DNA of 35,653 nt from Chloroflexota bacterium (GTDB lineage: Bacteria; Chloroflexota; UBA6077; CF-72). Where the stretch lies: NCBI GenBank assembly GCA_019247515.1, contig JAFAOS010000418.1:1-35653 (forward strand). Direction: 5' to 3'. The notes under the pieces are model-generated. The model was not told the origin of the DNA. It did no database searches and saw only the letters and a program-made list of their open reading frames with translations. How positions within the stretch are numbered: the stretch's first letter is position 1; every line of letters begins with the position of its first letter. Both the position numbers and the translations under genes were made by a program. Below are positions 15,401 through 22,161 of the stretch, piece by piece.

Positions 15401-17585
15401 CACGCGCACGCCGACCGCGACAGGCACCCCCACGCATACCCCGACGGGCACGACCACGCCCACGACGGTCCTGACTTCGACGCCCACCCGCACCGCGACG
15501 AGCGCCTCAGCTCCGTCGGCCACGCCGTCTCCGACCGCCAGCACCACGCCCGCGGCAGCCGGTGGCGCAACTGCCGCTCAGACGTCCACGGCCGGCCGTT
15601 TCACTCCAGCGCAGCTGCAGATTCTGGCCGTCACCATCCAGCGTCTTCAGGAGCGTGAAGCGGAACAACCAACCCCGGTCGCCACGCCACCGGAGCAGCT
15701 GCCGGCTCCACCGGTCCAACTGCCGGCCGGGGCCGACTCGCTGTTCCAGATGCTCGCATCCGTCTTCGGAGCTCAACCGGAAGTTGCCCAGGCTGCCCCG
15801 TGTGCGGTCGGCGTCTCGATCGGCAATTCGGTCAATCCGAATCAGGGTCAGATTGGCGACCCCGTCAGCTTCACGTTCACGGTGACCAACTTCGGGAGCG
15901 TGCCGCTGACTGCGGTGCAGGTCATGTCACAGCTGCCAGGCGGGCTGAACCTCATGGCCAGTAACAGCGGCGCCGACGCGCACGTCGACTCACCCTTGCC
16001 GGGCGGCCTGCACCTCGCCATAGCCAGCCTCGGCGATCCCGACGCGCTGGAGGCACACCAGGTGCAGGCACAGCAGCCAGGCGGCGGCGGCGGTGGCAGC
16101 GTCGATCCGTCGACCGGCTACGTCGCCTGGGCGCTGGCGGGTGGCGTGCCGGCTGGCGGGACCGCCACGTTGTCGATGTCCGCGGCGATTGCTGAGGACG
16201 GCGCGTGGACGACCACGGTCTGCGTCGTCGCGCAGGACTCCGCTGGCGACCAGGTGGAGGACTGCGAAGACTCCACGGTCGTCAGCGGCGTGCTGACGCT
16301 CACCCCAACGCCAACCCCCTCGCCGACTAGCACCGTGACCGTGACGGTCACACCAACGCTGGTCCAGACCGGTTCCCCAACGGCGGCGGTGGTGGCGACG
16401 GGTACGCCCGCGGCGACGAGTACGCCCCAGCCGAGCAATACCCCCAGGCGGACGAGCGGATCGTCACCCGCGAATACACCGGTCCCCACCAGTACACCCG
16501 CACCGACGAGCGCGCCGGGACGGACCAACACACCCGGACCACCCGGCACACCGACTCTGACCAGCACACCCGGACCACCTGGCACACCGTCACTGACCAG
16601 CACAGCCGGACCACCTGGCACATCGATACTGACCAGCACTCCGACGTCCACCAACACACCTGGAAAGAGCAGTACGCCGACGGCCACCAGCACTTCGACG
16701 CCTACCAGTACCCCGACGCCCACCAGTACCCCGAGCTCTGGAGGCACGCAGCCCGACTGCTCGACGGTCCCGGGCAACCTCGTCGCCGACTGCGGGTTCG
16801 AGTCGCCGTCGCTGGGAACCACGTCAAATCGGGAGTTTGGCGCGGGCGTCGGCTTCCCGGACTCGACCAACGGCCCCTGGTTCGGCGGCTCGAGCGGGTC
16901 CGAGATCGACAACAACGCCGCTAATGGCGAATGGAACCCCAATAGCGGGAACCAATCCGTCGACCTGAACCCGAGCGGGCCCGGCTCACTGTTCCAGGAC
17001 ATTCCAACCCAACCTGGGCACGTGTATTCGGTCACGTTTGCTCTGGCGGGCAATCCAATCACCGACCCATTCGCGTGCGCCTTTTCTCCCGCCGTCAAAA
17101 CGCTGACCGTGTCCTTCGGGTCGTTCAGCAGCAGCTTCTCGTTCGATGCGTCGAATCCGCCGCATACCCCGACCAACATGGAGTGGGCCGCCACCACGCT
17201 GGGCACGGCCCTGGCGTCAAGTTCGGGCACGGCAACCCGTTTGAATTTCACCGGCACGTCCAGCGGTCCGTGCGGCGCGACGATCGACGACGTGATCGTG
17301 ACCGACGTCACCCCGGCGCAGTCACTGCTGCTCCTCCAGGTGACCCGGACGCCGACGCCGACCACGACAGCCACGCTCACGGTCACGCCCATTGACACGC
17401 TGACGTCGACGGTGACGCCGCAACCCACCAGCACGCCGACGGTGCCGTCCACGAACACGCCGACCGCCGCGCCAACCGCGACTCCGACAAGCACGTCGGT
17501 ACCGACCGCCACTCCAACGCTGCCGCCCACCAACACGCCGACCAGCACTTCAACGCCGCGGCCGACGAATACGCCGGGGCCCTGA
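12480..17585 (+). CDS. Giant modular surface protein (adhesin-like) with Thr-Pro spacers
   Basis: A 1701-residue protein. A basic N-terminus and a hydrophobic segment (about 20-45) give export. Domains in order: a unique N-terminal domain (about 70-255, Asn-rich); two or three beta-sandwich repeats marked by INVTKTT, LTVDKVSVGG and LVINKTTQ (about 264-595), each ending in CTYTD- or CAYTD-like strands; two SpaA/Cna-B-like repeats (GAIRVTKLDRDTQAPLAGG at 612, GAIVISKASSTDSTPLAGA at 710); Thr-Pro spacer 1 (about 808-1035); a DUF11-like domain (about 1109-1265, SFTFTVTNFGSVPLTAVQV); spacer 2 (1270-1420); a choice-of-anchor-C-like domain (about 1424-1614); spacer 3 to the end. There is no LPxTG or C-terminal membrane helix, so it is secreted or held non-covalently. 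ATG at 12480 has no clear ribosome binding site; GTG at 12522 is an alternative. The likely role is adhesion or matrix. Confidence 0.85.
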   Translation: MDGGIRPAAPASRRVRLANAIGVVAAAFGLTLILLFLPGFASGVPAALSQAAATLTPAPLPVPILPRSSAGTGYTITFVARWCSAYSDIMANNARNNLQENLAQLGINSQYSSGSPINPTVETQFDPNCHPFPPGVDGNQTGWTFELGQGYQNTNKVNNLSTITQPIQTVTTQATNGTQPAGSVTLALTSQEVTLAQNHNLWIMGGTVANPLNQNNFGNLYGLGALRCAIDNLNADNVETVSFPSGQKNVYCYYYAVSPAPGYGTINVTKTTTNGNTSTTFPFHGSVSFNNSPVQGYFALTPNQQMTFTRAAGSTWDMTEDVPGGWSLTGYTCTSTSGTSTITYPPDQPGTSVIALANLDTVNCTYTDSPLRLTVDKVSVGGTGGPFNFQVTAPAGSPSGQYSATTTVAGVPARVYQDTAGNSAQPYTFTEAPPPGWALTGITCTSNSNLVWPASGDPNTFSVTVSNGATQACTVTDTLAATGGLVINKTTQASTGGPFTYIVASPDGTVQKKVAATTMAVGTAVTATGDDLSKLQPGDYTITEFPPVPAGLAWASTSITCAGATPPVSGAAVTVTIVAGQTVTCAYTDTLSTYTPTPTVTTTPTPTPNVPGAIRVTKLDRDTQAPLAGGVFTITGPNAYSASVTTGADGTACVDGLPFGTYSVHETTPPYAYELDTTQSVDVVVDHGATCASGAPNTPPPFTNPHAGVGAIVISKASSTDSTPLAGATFSIVGPNAYSTSVSTGADGTVCVNPVTYGTFQVTETVAPPGYQIDSSVPVSVQVSQPADCVNNLAAAVQVPFTDSGLAPTATLTQTPTVTSTPTDTPTATSTSTATSTSTATSTVTNTPTITRTPTITPTGTRSPTLTPTITPTPTITPTATSTPSPTATSTLTTTPTSIATPTSTPTDTPTPTDTPTGGVAPLIVPTDTPTPAASSTPTACATVVPTPAVTLLPTDTVTPTATSTSSPTTTPTPTRTPTATGTPTHTPTGTTTPTTVLTSTPTRTATSASAPSATPSPTASTTPAAAGGATAAQTSTAGRFTPAQLQILAVTIQRLQEREAEQPTPVATPPEQLPAPPVQLPAGADSLFQMLASVFGAQPEVAQAAPCAVGVSIGNSVNPNQGQIGDPVSFTFTVTNFGSVPLTAVQVMSQLPGGLNLMASNSGADAHVDSPLPGGLHLAIASLGDPDALEAHQVQAQQPGGGGGGSVDPSTGYVAWALAGGVPAGGTATLSMSAAIAEDGAWTTTVCVVAQDSAGDQVEDCEDSTVVSGVLTLTPTPTPSPTSTVTVTVTPTLVQTGSPTAAVVATGTPAATSTPQPSNTPRRTSGSSPANTPVPTSTPAPTSAPGRTNTPGPPGTPTLTSTPGPPGTPSLTSTAGPPGTSILTSTPTSTNTPGKSSTPTATSTSTPTSTPTPTSTPSSGGTQPDCSTVPGNLVADCGFESPSLGTTSNREFGAGVGFPDSTNGPWFGGSSGSEIDNNAANGEWNPNSGNQSVDLNPSGPGSLFQDIPTQPGHVYSVTFALAGNPITDPFACAFSPAVKTLTVSFGSFSSSFSFDASNPPHTPTNMEWAATTLGTALASSSGTATRLNFTGTSSGPCGATIDDVIVTDVTPAQSLLLLQVTRTPTPTTTATLTVTPIDTLTSTVTPQPTSTPTVPSTNTPTAAPTATPTSTSVPTATPTLPPTNTPTSTSTPRPTNTPGP
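14900..15570 (+). repeat. Thr-Pro spacer 1 (degenerate ACG/CCG-rich tandem coding repeat)
   Basis: About 220 codons dominated by Thr-Pro pairs (TPT, TST, TDTPT), built from ACG CCG ACG-like hexamers with scattered Ser, Asp and Ala. It forms an extended, probably O-glycosylated stalk between the SpaA-like and DUF11-like domains. The composition keeps the antisense strand free of stops. Confidence 0.8.
16289..16738 (+). repeat. Thr-Pro spacer 2 including a collagen-like insert
   Basis: About 150 codons of Thr-Pro/Ser-Pro spacer between the DUF11-like and choice-of-anchor-C-like domains. It contains the three-copy 36-bp repeat listed separately. Confidence 0.78.
16531..16638 (+). repeat. Three-copy 36-bp tandem repeat encoding PGPPGTPxLTST
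   Basis: Exact 36-bp period (starts 16531, 16567, 16603), each unit encoding 12 residues of the form (P/A)GPPGT-(P/S)-x-LTST. The Gly-Pro-Pro-Gly core is collagen-like, but only one Gly-X-Y step per unit occurs, so a triple helix is not expected. Changes in copy number would stay in frame. Confidence 0.8.
16908..16964 (+). repeat. Paralogous 57-bp block, copy A (choice-of-anchor-C-like core)
   Basis: Encodes [19 protein letters not shown] inside the giant surface protein. It differs from copy B (18894-18950) at 4 of 57 bases, all synonymous third positions. Confidence 0.85.
17340..17582 (+). repeat. Thr-Pro spacer 3 (C-terminal tail)
   Basis: About 80 codons of Thr-Pro repeats forming the extreme C-terminus of the giant surface protein; the last residues are RPTNTPGP. 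A TLPPTNTP stretch resembles a sortase motif only superficially, since no hydrophobic helix follows. Confidence 0.75.
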
Positions 17586-17602
17586 CGCCGGAGGCTTACG
17601 CC

Positions 17603-18601
17603 ATGCAACGCTCGCTGTCTATCGCCTTGGCCATGGTCATTTCGCTCGAGTTGGGCGTGCCGCCGAACGCCGCTGCGCAAGCGGGGCTGAACGTGGCGTT
17701 TTTGCCCAAGCAGATCAATAACTCGTACTTCGACGTCGCGGCGACGGGCGCCATGCACGCGGCGAGCGAGCTGGGTGGCCAATTCAAACAGGTGGGCCCG
17801 TCACAGGCCACCGGTGCCGCCCAGCTGCCGTTCATTCAGGACCTCACCGCGCAAGATGTCGACGCGATCGTCGTTTCGGCGGCCGATCCGGAGGCGATCG
17901 CACCGGCTTTGAACGCGGCCCGTCAAGCGGGCATCAAAGTCGTCGGCTACGATTCCAGCCCGGCCCAGGGAGCCTTCGACGTGTTCGTCAACCAGGCCGA
18001 CACGCGGGACATCGGTCAGGAGCTGGTCCGGATGGCGTGCGACGAAGCGCCCGGCTGCAGCGGCGACATCGCCGTGCTCTCCGCCACGCCGAGGGCCACC
18101 AATCAAAACGCGTGGATTGACGTCATGAAGCAGACGCTGACCAACCCGCAATACGCCGGGCTGAATCTGGTCGATGTGGTGTATGGCAACGACGACGACC
18201 TGACGAGCCAGGAGCAGACCCTGGCGCTCCTCCAGGCCCATCCGGACCTGCAGGTGATCGTCTCGCCGACGACGATTGGCGTCGTCTCGGCGGCAAAAGT
18301 GCTGGAGAATACCGGCGAATCCGGCGTGGTTCAGTTGACGGGACTGGGGACGCCGAACTCCATGCGAGGGTACGTGGAGGACGGGACGATCAAGGAGCTC
18401 GCGCTCTGGAATGTCGAAAACCTGGGTTATCTCGCCTACTACGTGGCTGCAAAGCTCGTTTCGGGTGAGATCAAAGGCAATCCTGGTGAGGCCTTCAGCG
18501 TACCCATACTGGGTGACTACACCATCGGCGCCAACGCTGAGGTGGTGATGGGACCGCCGCAGGTGTTCACCGCCGACAACATCGACCAGTTCAACTTCTG
18601 A
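17603..18601 (+). CDS. rhaS: Rhamnose-type (RhaS-like) sugar ABC transporter substrate-binding protein, orphan
   Basis: A 332-residue type I periplasmic binding protein. It has a cleavable signal peptide (1-26, ending AAAQA) and the two-lobed fold: FLPKQINNSYFDVAATGAMH, then DAIVVSAADPEAIAPAL, GIKVVGYDSS, ATNQNAWIDVMKQTL, VIVSPTTIGVVSAAKVL, LTGLGTPNSMRGYVEDG and IKELALWNVENLGYLAYYV. These blocks match the rhamnose/autoinducer-2 branch as I recall it. Two features are odd. No lipobox cysteine follows the signal peptide, though a monoderm needs one to keep a binding protein at the membrane. No ATPase or permease gene is near. It lies 17 bp after the giant surface protein and 34 bp before the second one, so a joint surface role in sensing or binding sugar polymers is possible. 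Ligand identity is inferred. Confidence 0.78.
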   Translation: MQRSLSIALAMVISLELGVPPNAAAQAGLNVAFLPKQINNSYFDVAATGAMHAASELGGQFKQVGPSQATGAAQLPFIQDLTAQDVDAIVVSAADPEAIAPALNAARQAGIKVVGYDSSPAQGAFDVFVNQADTRDIGQELVRMACDEAPGCSGDIAVLSATPRATNQNAWIDVMKQTLTNPQYAGLNLVDVVYGNDDDLTSQEQTLALLQAHPDLQVIVSPTTIGVVSAAKVLENTGESGVVQLTGLGTPNSMRGYVEDGTIKELALWNVENLGYLAYYVAAKLVSGEIKGNPGEAFSVPILGDYTIGANAEVVMGPPQVFTADNIDQFNF

Positions 18602-18635
18602 GAGTCGCCGTAGTGAGGTAAGGTGAAGCGCGGGC

Positions 18636-20990
18636 GTGCGAAGGAGGCTGATGTTTGCGGTCGTCGGCGTTGTCAGCGCGCTCGCCGCGGCCATGCTGCC
18701 CTCCTCCCTGCCGGTGAGCGCTCAGCAGACGGTTCAGCCGAACTGTTCCGCGGTGGCTGGGAACCTCGTCGGCGACTGCGGCTTCGAGCAGCCCGTGTTA
18801 GGGACGACTTCCAACATCATAATCGGGGCAAATACATTCTTTCCCAACTCGACGACCGGCCCCTGGTTGGCGGGCTCGGGCGGCGCGGAGGTCGACAACA
18901 ACGCCGCGAACGGCGAATGGAATCCCAATAGCGGAAACCAATCCGTCGACATCAATCCGAATGGGCCGAACGCGCCCCTGTCTCAAAACATCCCGACCCA
19001 GCCCGGACACGTGTACTCGGTATCGTGGGCCATGGCTGGCAATCCAATCGCCGGCGGCCTTTTCGGGGCGTGCGATGGCTCGCCGGCGCAGAAAACCATG
19101 ACCGTGCAGTTCGGTTCCACCAGCAACAACTTCTCGTTCACCTCGACGGGGGACCCAAACAACATGGGCTGGATCGCCACCTCGCTCGGCACGACCCTCG
19201 CGCCAGGTTCGGGTACGACCACCACGCTCACATTCACGGGCACCTCGGGTGGGCCGTGCGGCGCCACGATCGACGACGTGATCGTGACGGACTCCACGCC
19301 GCAGCTCACCAAAGCCTTCAGCCCCACAACCATCGTCCAGGGCGACATGGCGACGCTCACCTTCACGATTACCAACACCAGCGATCTGGGGGGCAAGACG
19401 TGGTCGTTCACCGACACGCTGCCGGCCGGAATGACGGTGGCGAGCCCGAATGGTGTCTCGACGACCTGCCCTGGCGGGACAGGTGCAGTTACCGCCGCGC
19501 CGGCCAGCGGCAGCATTGCAGTGGCTAACGACACGCTGAACTCCGGCCAGGCCTCGTGTACCGTGAGCGTGAACGTCACCACCAGCGCGGTAGGCACGTA
19601 CCCCAATGGGCCAAGCAATGTCACAATGGCGACCGAACTGCTTAGCCCGACGACGACGAGCACGCTGACGGTCATCGCACCGTCGCCGACACCGACCAGT
19701 ACTCCGAGGGTGACGCTGACGCCGACGGCGACCAGCACGCCGACGGCGACGACGACGAACACGCCGACTCCGAGTCCCACCCTGACACAGACGGATACGC
19801 CGACAGCGACGCCGACGGACACATTGACGCCGACGCCGAGTCCGAGTCCAACGCCGACGGATACGCCGACAGCGACGCCGACGGACACATTGACGCCGAC
19901 GCCGAGTCCGAGTCCAACGCCGACCCCGACCGACACGCCGACGTCAACTCCGACAGACACATTGACGCCGACGCCGAGTCCGAGTCCAACGCCGACCCCG
20001 ACCGACACGCCGACGTCAACTCCGACAGACACTGCCACGCCGACATTGACTCCGACGGATACCGCCACCCCGACGCTGACTCCGACGGATACCGCCACGC
20101 CGACACTGACTCCGACTGACACGGCCACGCCGACGCTCAGTCCGACGGATACGGCCACGCCGACACTGACTCCGACCGATACTCCCACCGTCCCACCTAC
20201 TGACACACCGACGAGCACGGCGACCGCGACGCCGACTACTACGCCGACGAATGTGCCGACCGATACTCCCACCACCACGCCGACGGCGACCGACACGCCC
20301 ACCACGCAGCCAACGGCCACCGAGACCTCGACGAGCACCGCGACGCCGGCGCCAAGTGCGACCAGCACGGCCACGCCCGTGCCCACTCAGACCTCGACCG
20401 CCACCCCCACGCCCCTACCAACCGGCGCGCCGAGCGCGACCAGCACCATGACTCCATCTCCCACAGCGTCGCCATTGGCCACCAGTACCTCGTCGCCGCC
20501 GTCCAGCACGCCCACCAGCACGCCGCGACCATTGGCCAGTCCCATCTCGGCGGCAGTTACCACCACTTCCCAGCCGACGAGCGACACCACCCAGTCCCCG
20601 ACGCCGACCCCGCCGAGTGCACCGGGCACCAGCAGGACAACCGGGAGTCCACCGAGTGCTCCCCCACCCATATCGGCCGCCGCGGCCGCCGGCGCGGGCC
20701 CGCCGCCGAGGCCGACCCCCACCCCGACACCCCCGTCCGATTGCGGCCAGTCAGGCTCGACCGAGCCAGGCGCTCCTGCCGGATACGTGAGTGACCCGAG
20801 CGGTGTCCAGGGAGCGGCGCACCCTGACTACGCCGGCCCGCTCGTCACCCTCAGCGATCGGGACGCCTTCCGAGCCAGCCTGCCGCCGGGCACCAACATG
20901 GCCGCGGTGGACGACGCCATCGCGCGCGGCTGCTCCGCCAGCTGGATTCGGGCCAACCTGGCAAGCCCGCCGCAGTCCAGCGCGCCGTAA
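18636..20990 (+). CDS. Second surface protein: choice-of-anchor-C-like domain, DUF11-like domain, long Thr-Pro stalk
   Basis: A 784-residue exported protein. The N-terminus [20 protein letters not shown] to SAQQ is a signal peptide. The choice-of-anchor-C-like domain spans about 35-230 ([70 protein letters not shown]). A DUF11/DUF7933-like domain follows (about 232-350, [20 protein letters not shown]). The Thr-Pro stalk spans about 351-705. The C-terminal globular tail (about 706-784) has one Cys pair-like element and [23 protein letters not shown] at 18636 gives the basic signal peptide; the ATG at 18651 has AGGAGG too close (3 bases). Its first domain is a paralogue of the last domain of the 1701-residue protein. 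No wall anchor is visible. Confidence 0.85.
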   Translation: MRRRLMFAVVGVVSALAAAMLPSSLPVSAQQTVQPNCSAVAGNLVGDCGFEQPVLGTTSNIIIGANTFFPNSTTGPWLAGSGGAEVDNNAANGEWNPNSGNQSVDINPNGPNAPLSQNIPTQPGHVYSVSWAMAGNPIAGGLFGACDGSPAQKTMTVQFGSTSNNFSFTSTGDPNNMGWIATSLGTTLAPGSGTTTTLTFTGTSGGPCGATIDDVIVTDSTPQLTKAFSPTTIVQGDMATLTFTITNTSDLGGKTWSFTDTLPAGMTVASPNGVSTTCPGGTGAVTAAPASGSIAVANDTLNSGQASCTVSVNVTTSAVGTYPNGPSNVTMATELLSPTTTSTLTVIAPSPTPTSTPRVTLTPTATSTPTATTTNTPTPSPTLTQTDTPTATPTDTLTPTPSPSPTPTDTPTATPTDTLTPTPSPSPTPTPTDTPTSTPTDTLTPTPSPSPTPTPTDTPTSTPTDTATPTLTPTDTATPTLTPTDTATPTLTPTDTATPTLSPTDTATPTLTPTDTPTVPPTDTPTSTATATPTTTPTNVPTDTPTTTPTATDTPTTQPTATETSTSTATPAPSATSTATPVPTQTSTATPTPLPTGAPSATSTMTPSPTASPLATSTSSPPSSTPTSTPRPLASPISAAVTTTSQPTSDTTQSPTPTPPSAPGTSRTTGSPPSAPPPISAAAAAGAGPPPRPTPTPTPPSDCGQSGSTEPGAPAGYVSDPSGVQGAAHPDYAGPLVTLSDRDAFRASLPPGTNMAAVDDAIARGCSASWIRANLASPPQSSAP
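18894..18950 (+). repeat. Paralogous 57-bp block, copy B (choice-of-anchor-C-like core)
   Basis: Encodes the same 19 residues in the second surface protein. Flanking sequence matches copy A less well, which indicates domain duplication or gene conversion with constraint on this motif. Confidence 0.85.
19789..20032 (+). repeat. 66/72-bp minisatellite in the stalk
   Basis: Three copies of a block encoding [14 protein letters not shown], with the ACATTGACG landmark at 19821, 19887 and 19959, giving periods of 66 and 72 bp. The last two copies are almost identical over the full 72 bp, which suggests recent expansion. Both periods keep the frame. Confidence 0.85.
20041..20190 (+). repeat. Five-copy 30-bp tandem repeat
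   Basis: Five consecutive 30-bp units starting at 20041, 20071, 20101, 20131 and 20161, each encoding about [10 protein letters not shown] with small changes. The copy number can vary without a frameshift. Confidence 0.88.
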
Positions 20991-21173
20991 CCCTCACGCG
21001 CTCCCTTCACGGAGGCCGTGGCGGGCAGTGCGGTGCTGAGGCCAGCCGAGACGAGGCCATTGCCGATGCGCTGGCGGTCGATGGCCGACCGCGTGCCAAC
21101 CTATAGCCAATGAGGGCGGTACCATTCAGCCGGTGCACGCACGACGCTGCACAATCCCAAAGGAGTTCACTCG

Positions 21174-21614
21174 ATGACAAGTCCACGGGCAGGCGTACTG
21201 GCACACCCGGCTACATCCGCGCCGACCTTACGGCGGCCGCTGCACGAAGGCTTCCCGGTCAAAGACGCGGAAGTGTCGCTGAAGTTCTACACGCAGGTTC
21301 TGGGGCTGAAGGTCCTGCCGCGGCCCAACATCGGCCCGGGCTACTGGGTGGGCACCGAAGACAAGCGCGTCGAGTTCCACATCATCGAGACGGACTCGCA
21401 GTACATCCCCGGCCCAGATGCCATACCCGCCGCGCAAGCTCGACACACTGCCTGGCTGGTCAATAGCCTCGAAGAGCTGCGCCATCACCTGGACAGCCTC
21501 GGCGTCGCCTACCGTGAGCAGAAGGGACGCGTGGGCGCGGACCAGGTCTTCGTCGTCGACCCGGACGGTCATACCTGGGAGTTTCAGGAACCGTCGGCGC
21601 TGTACCCCGAGTAG
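21174..21614 (+). CDS. VOC-superfamily (glyoxalase/dioxygenase-fold) protein
   Basis: A 146-residue vicinal-oxygen-chelate protein with the paired beta-alpha-beta-beta-beta fold. VKDAEVSLKFYTQVLGLKVL opens the first module and ARHTAWLVNSLEELRHHLDSLG the second, ending in VVDPDGHTWEFQEP. Candidate metal ligands are H24, an acidic or His residue at 68-69 (VEFHI), H91 and E137, so a metal-dependent lyase, dioxygenase or resistance protein is possible. The substrate is unknown. The ATG has a strong AGGAG (21161-21165) at 8-base spacing. The gene stands alone on the plus strand, with 183 bp of unassigned sequence before it. Confidence 0.88.
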   Translation: MTSPRAGVLAHPATSAPTLRRPLHEGFPVKDAEVSLKFYTQVLGLKVLPRPNIGPGYWVGTEDKRVEFHIIETDSQYIPGPDAIPAAQARHTAWLVNSLEELRHHLDSLGVAYREQKGRVGADQVFVVDPDGHTWEFQEPSALYPE

Positions 21615-21722
21615 GGCGCGCCCACTACGCAGCAGGGGCCCACAGGCCTCCATGTGACGCCTCAATCGATTTAGCGAATCGTTTTAGACCGCGTGTGACG
21701 CTCGGACCTGCCCGCTAGCGAC

Positions 21723-21896
21723 CTACAGATCCCGCTCAGCGAGGTACGGAATCAGCGCCCTCAGAAACTCCAGCTCGTGGGGCGGTCGCGCGTCGCGGTA
21801 GGCGATCTCGAACTCGCGCACCGCCCCGTCGACCAGCTCTCGTAAGCTCGCGCGCGCAAAATCGATGCCGCCGTAGCGGCCGAACAGGTCGAACAC
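21723..21896 (-). pseudogene. C-terminal remnant of an unrecognised protein
   Basis: A minus-strand frame encodes a protein-like segment: VFDLFGRYGGIDFARASLRE, LVDGAVREFEIAYRDARPPH, then ELEFLRALIPYLAERDL and TAG. Its amphipathic helices and charged composition look like a genuine C-terminus. The frame is closed by TGA at 21939-21941 and has only a GTG (21894-21896) as start, giving 57 residues. The upstream sequence to the S8 gene contains no convincing continuation in any frame. It is either a 5'-truncated gene or a very small protein. I do not recognise the family. Confidence 0.4.
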
Positions 21897-21899
21897 CCA

Positions 21900-22161
21900 C
21901 TCGACGCCCGCGGCCAGACAAACGGGCCATGCGCAAAGTCAGGACAGGGATAGGGGAAATGATCCCATCAGCGCCGCCACATGCGAACTCGCACGCTTCG
22001 GCGTCGATCGTCGAACGCGCAGCGGCCCTTCTACCAGAAGAGATCGCCCACGGGCGCTGGCAACATCACCGCGGCCGAGCGAGCGTCGGCGGCTCAACGT
22101 CCGGCCTGGTTCGGCACGCGCGTAGATCTGGCTGGCGCGCGGCAAGCGGAGCGACATCTCG
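21900..22161. other. Unassigned stretch between remnant and S8 protease gene
   Basis: No supported gene. Short frames exist on both strands but lack protein-like character. A weak dyad lies just before the remnant at 21667-21681 (CGATT-N5-AATCG followed by TTTT) and could be a poor terminator for the VOC gene. Confidence 0.4.

Larger units (their letters stand above)
19684..20570 (+). repeat. Thr-Pro stalk repeats of the second surface protein
   Basis: About 295 codons of Thr-Pro-Asp/Ser repeats. The region holds two ordered minisatellites (listed separately) and degenerate TPT units before and after them. Confidence 0.8.

Noticed and set aside
17500..17585. Sortase-type anchor (LPPTN)
   Set aside because: No hydrophobic helix or basic tail follows, and the motif arises from the Thr-Pro repeat.
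14822..17782. Long minus-strand frames rich in Val-Gly
   Set aside because: They are the complement of the Thr-Pro repeats (ACG/CCG read backwards gives Val/Gly codons) and have no start context or fold.
19789..20190. CRISPR-like array
   Set aside because: Units are direct coding repeats without unique spacers and lie inside an open reading frame.
18983..20386. 467-residue minus-strand Val-Gly frame
   Set aside because: Same cause: antisense shadow of the second surface protein stalk.
21614..21626. GGGCGCGCCC palindrome as a terminator
   Set aside because: No loop and no T-run; likely chance in GC-rich DNA.
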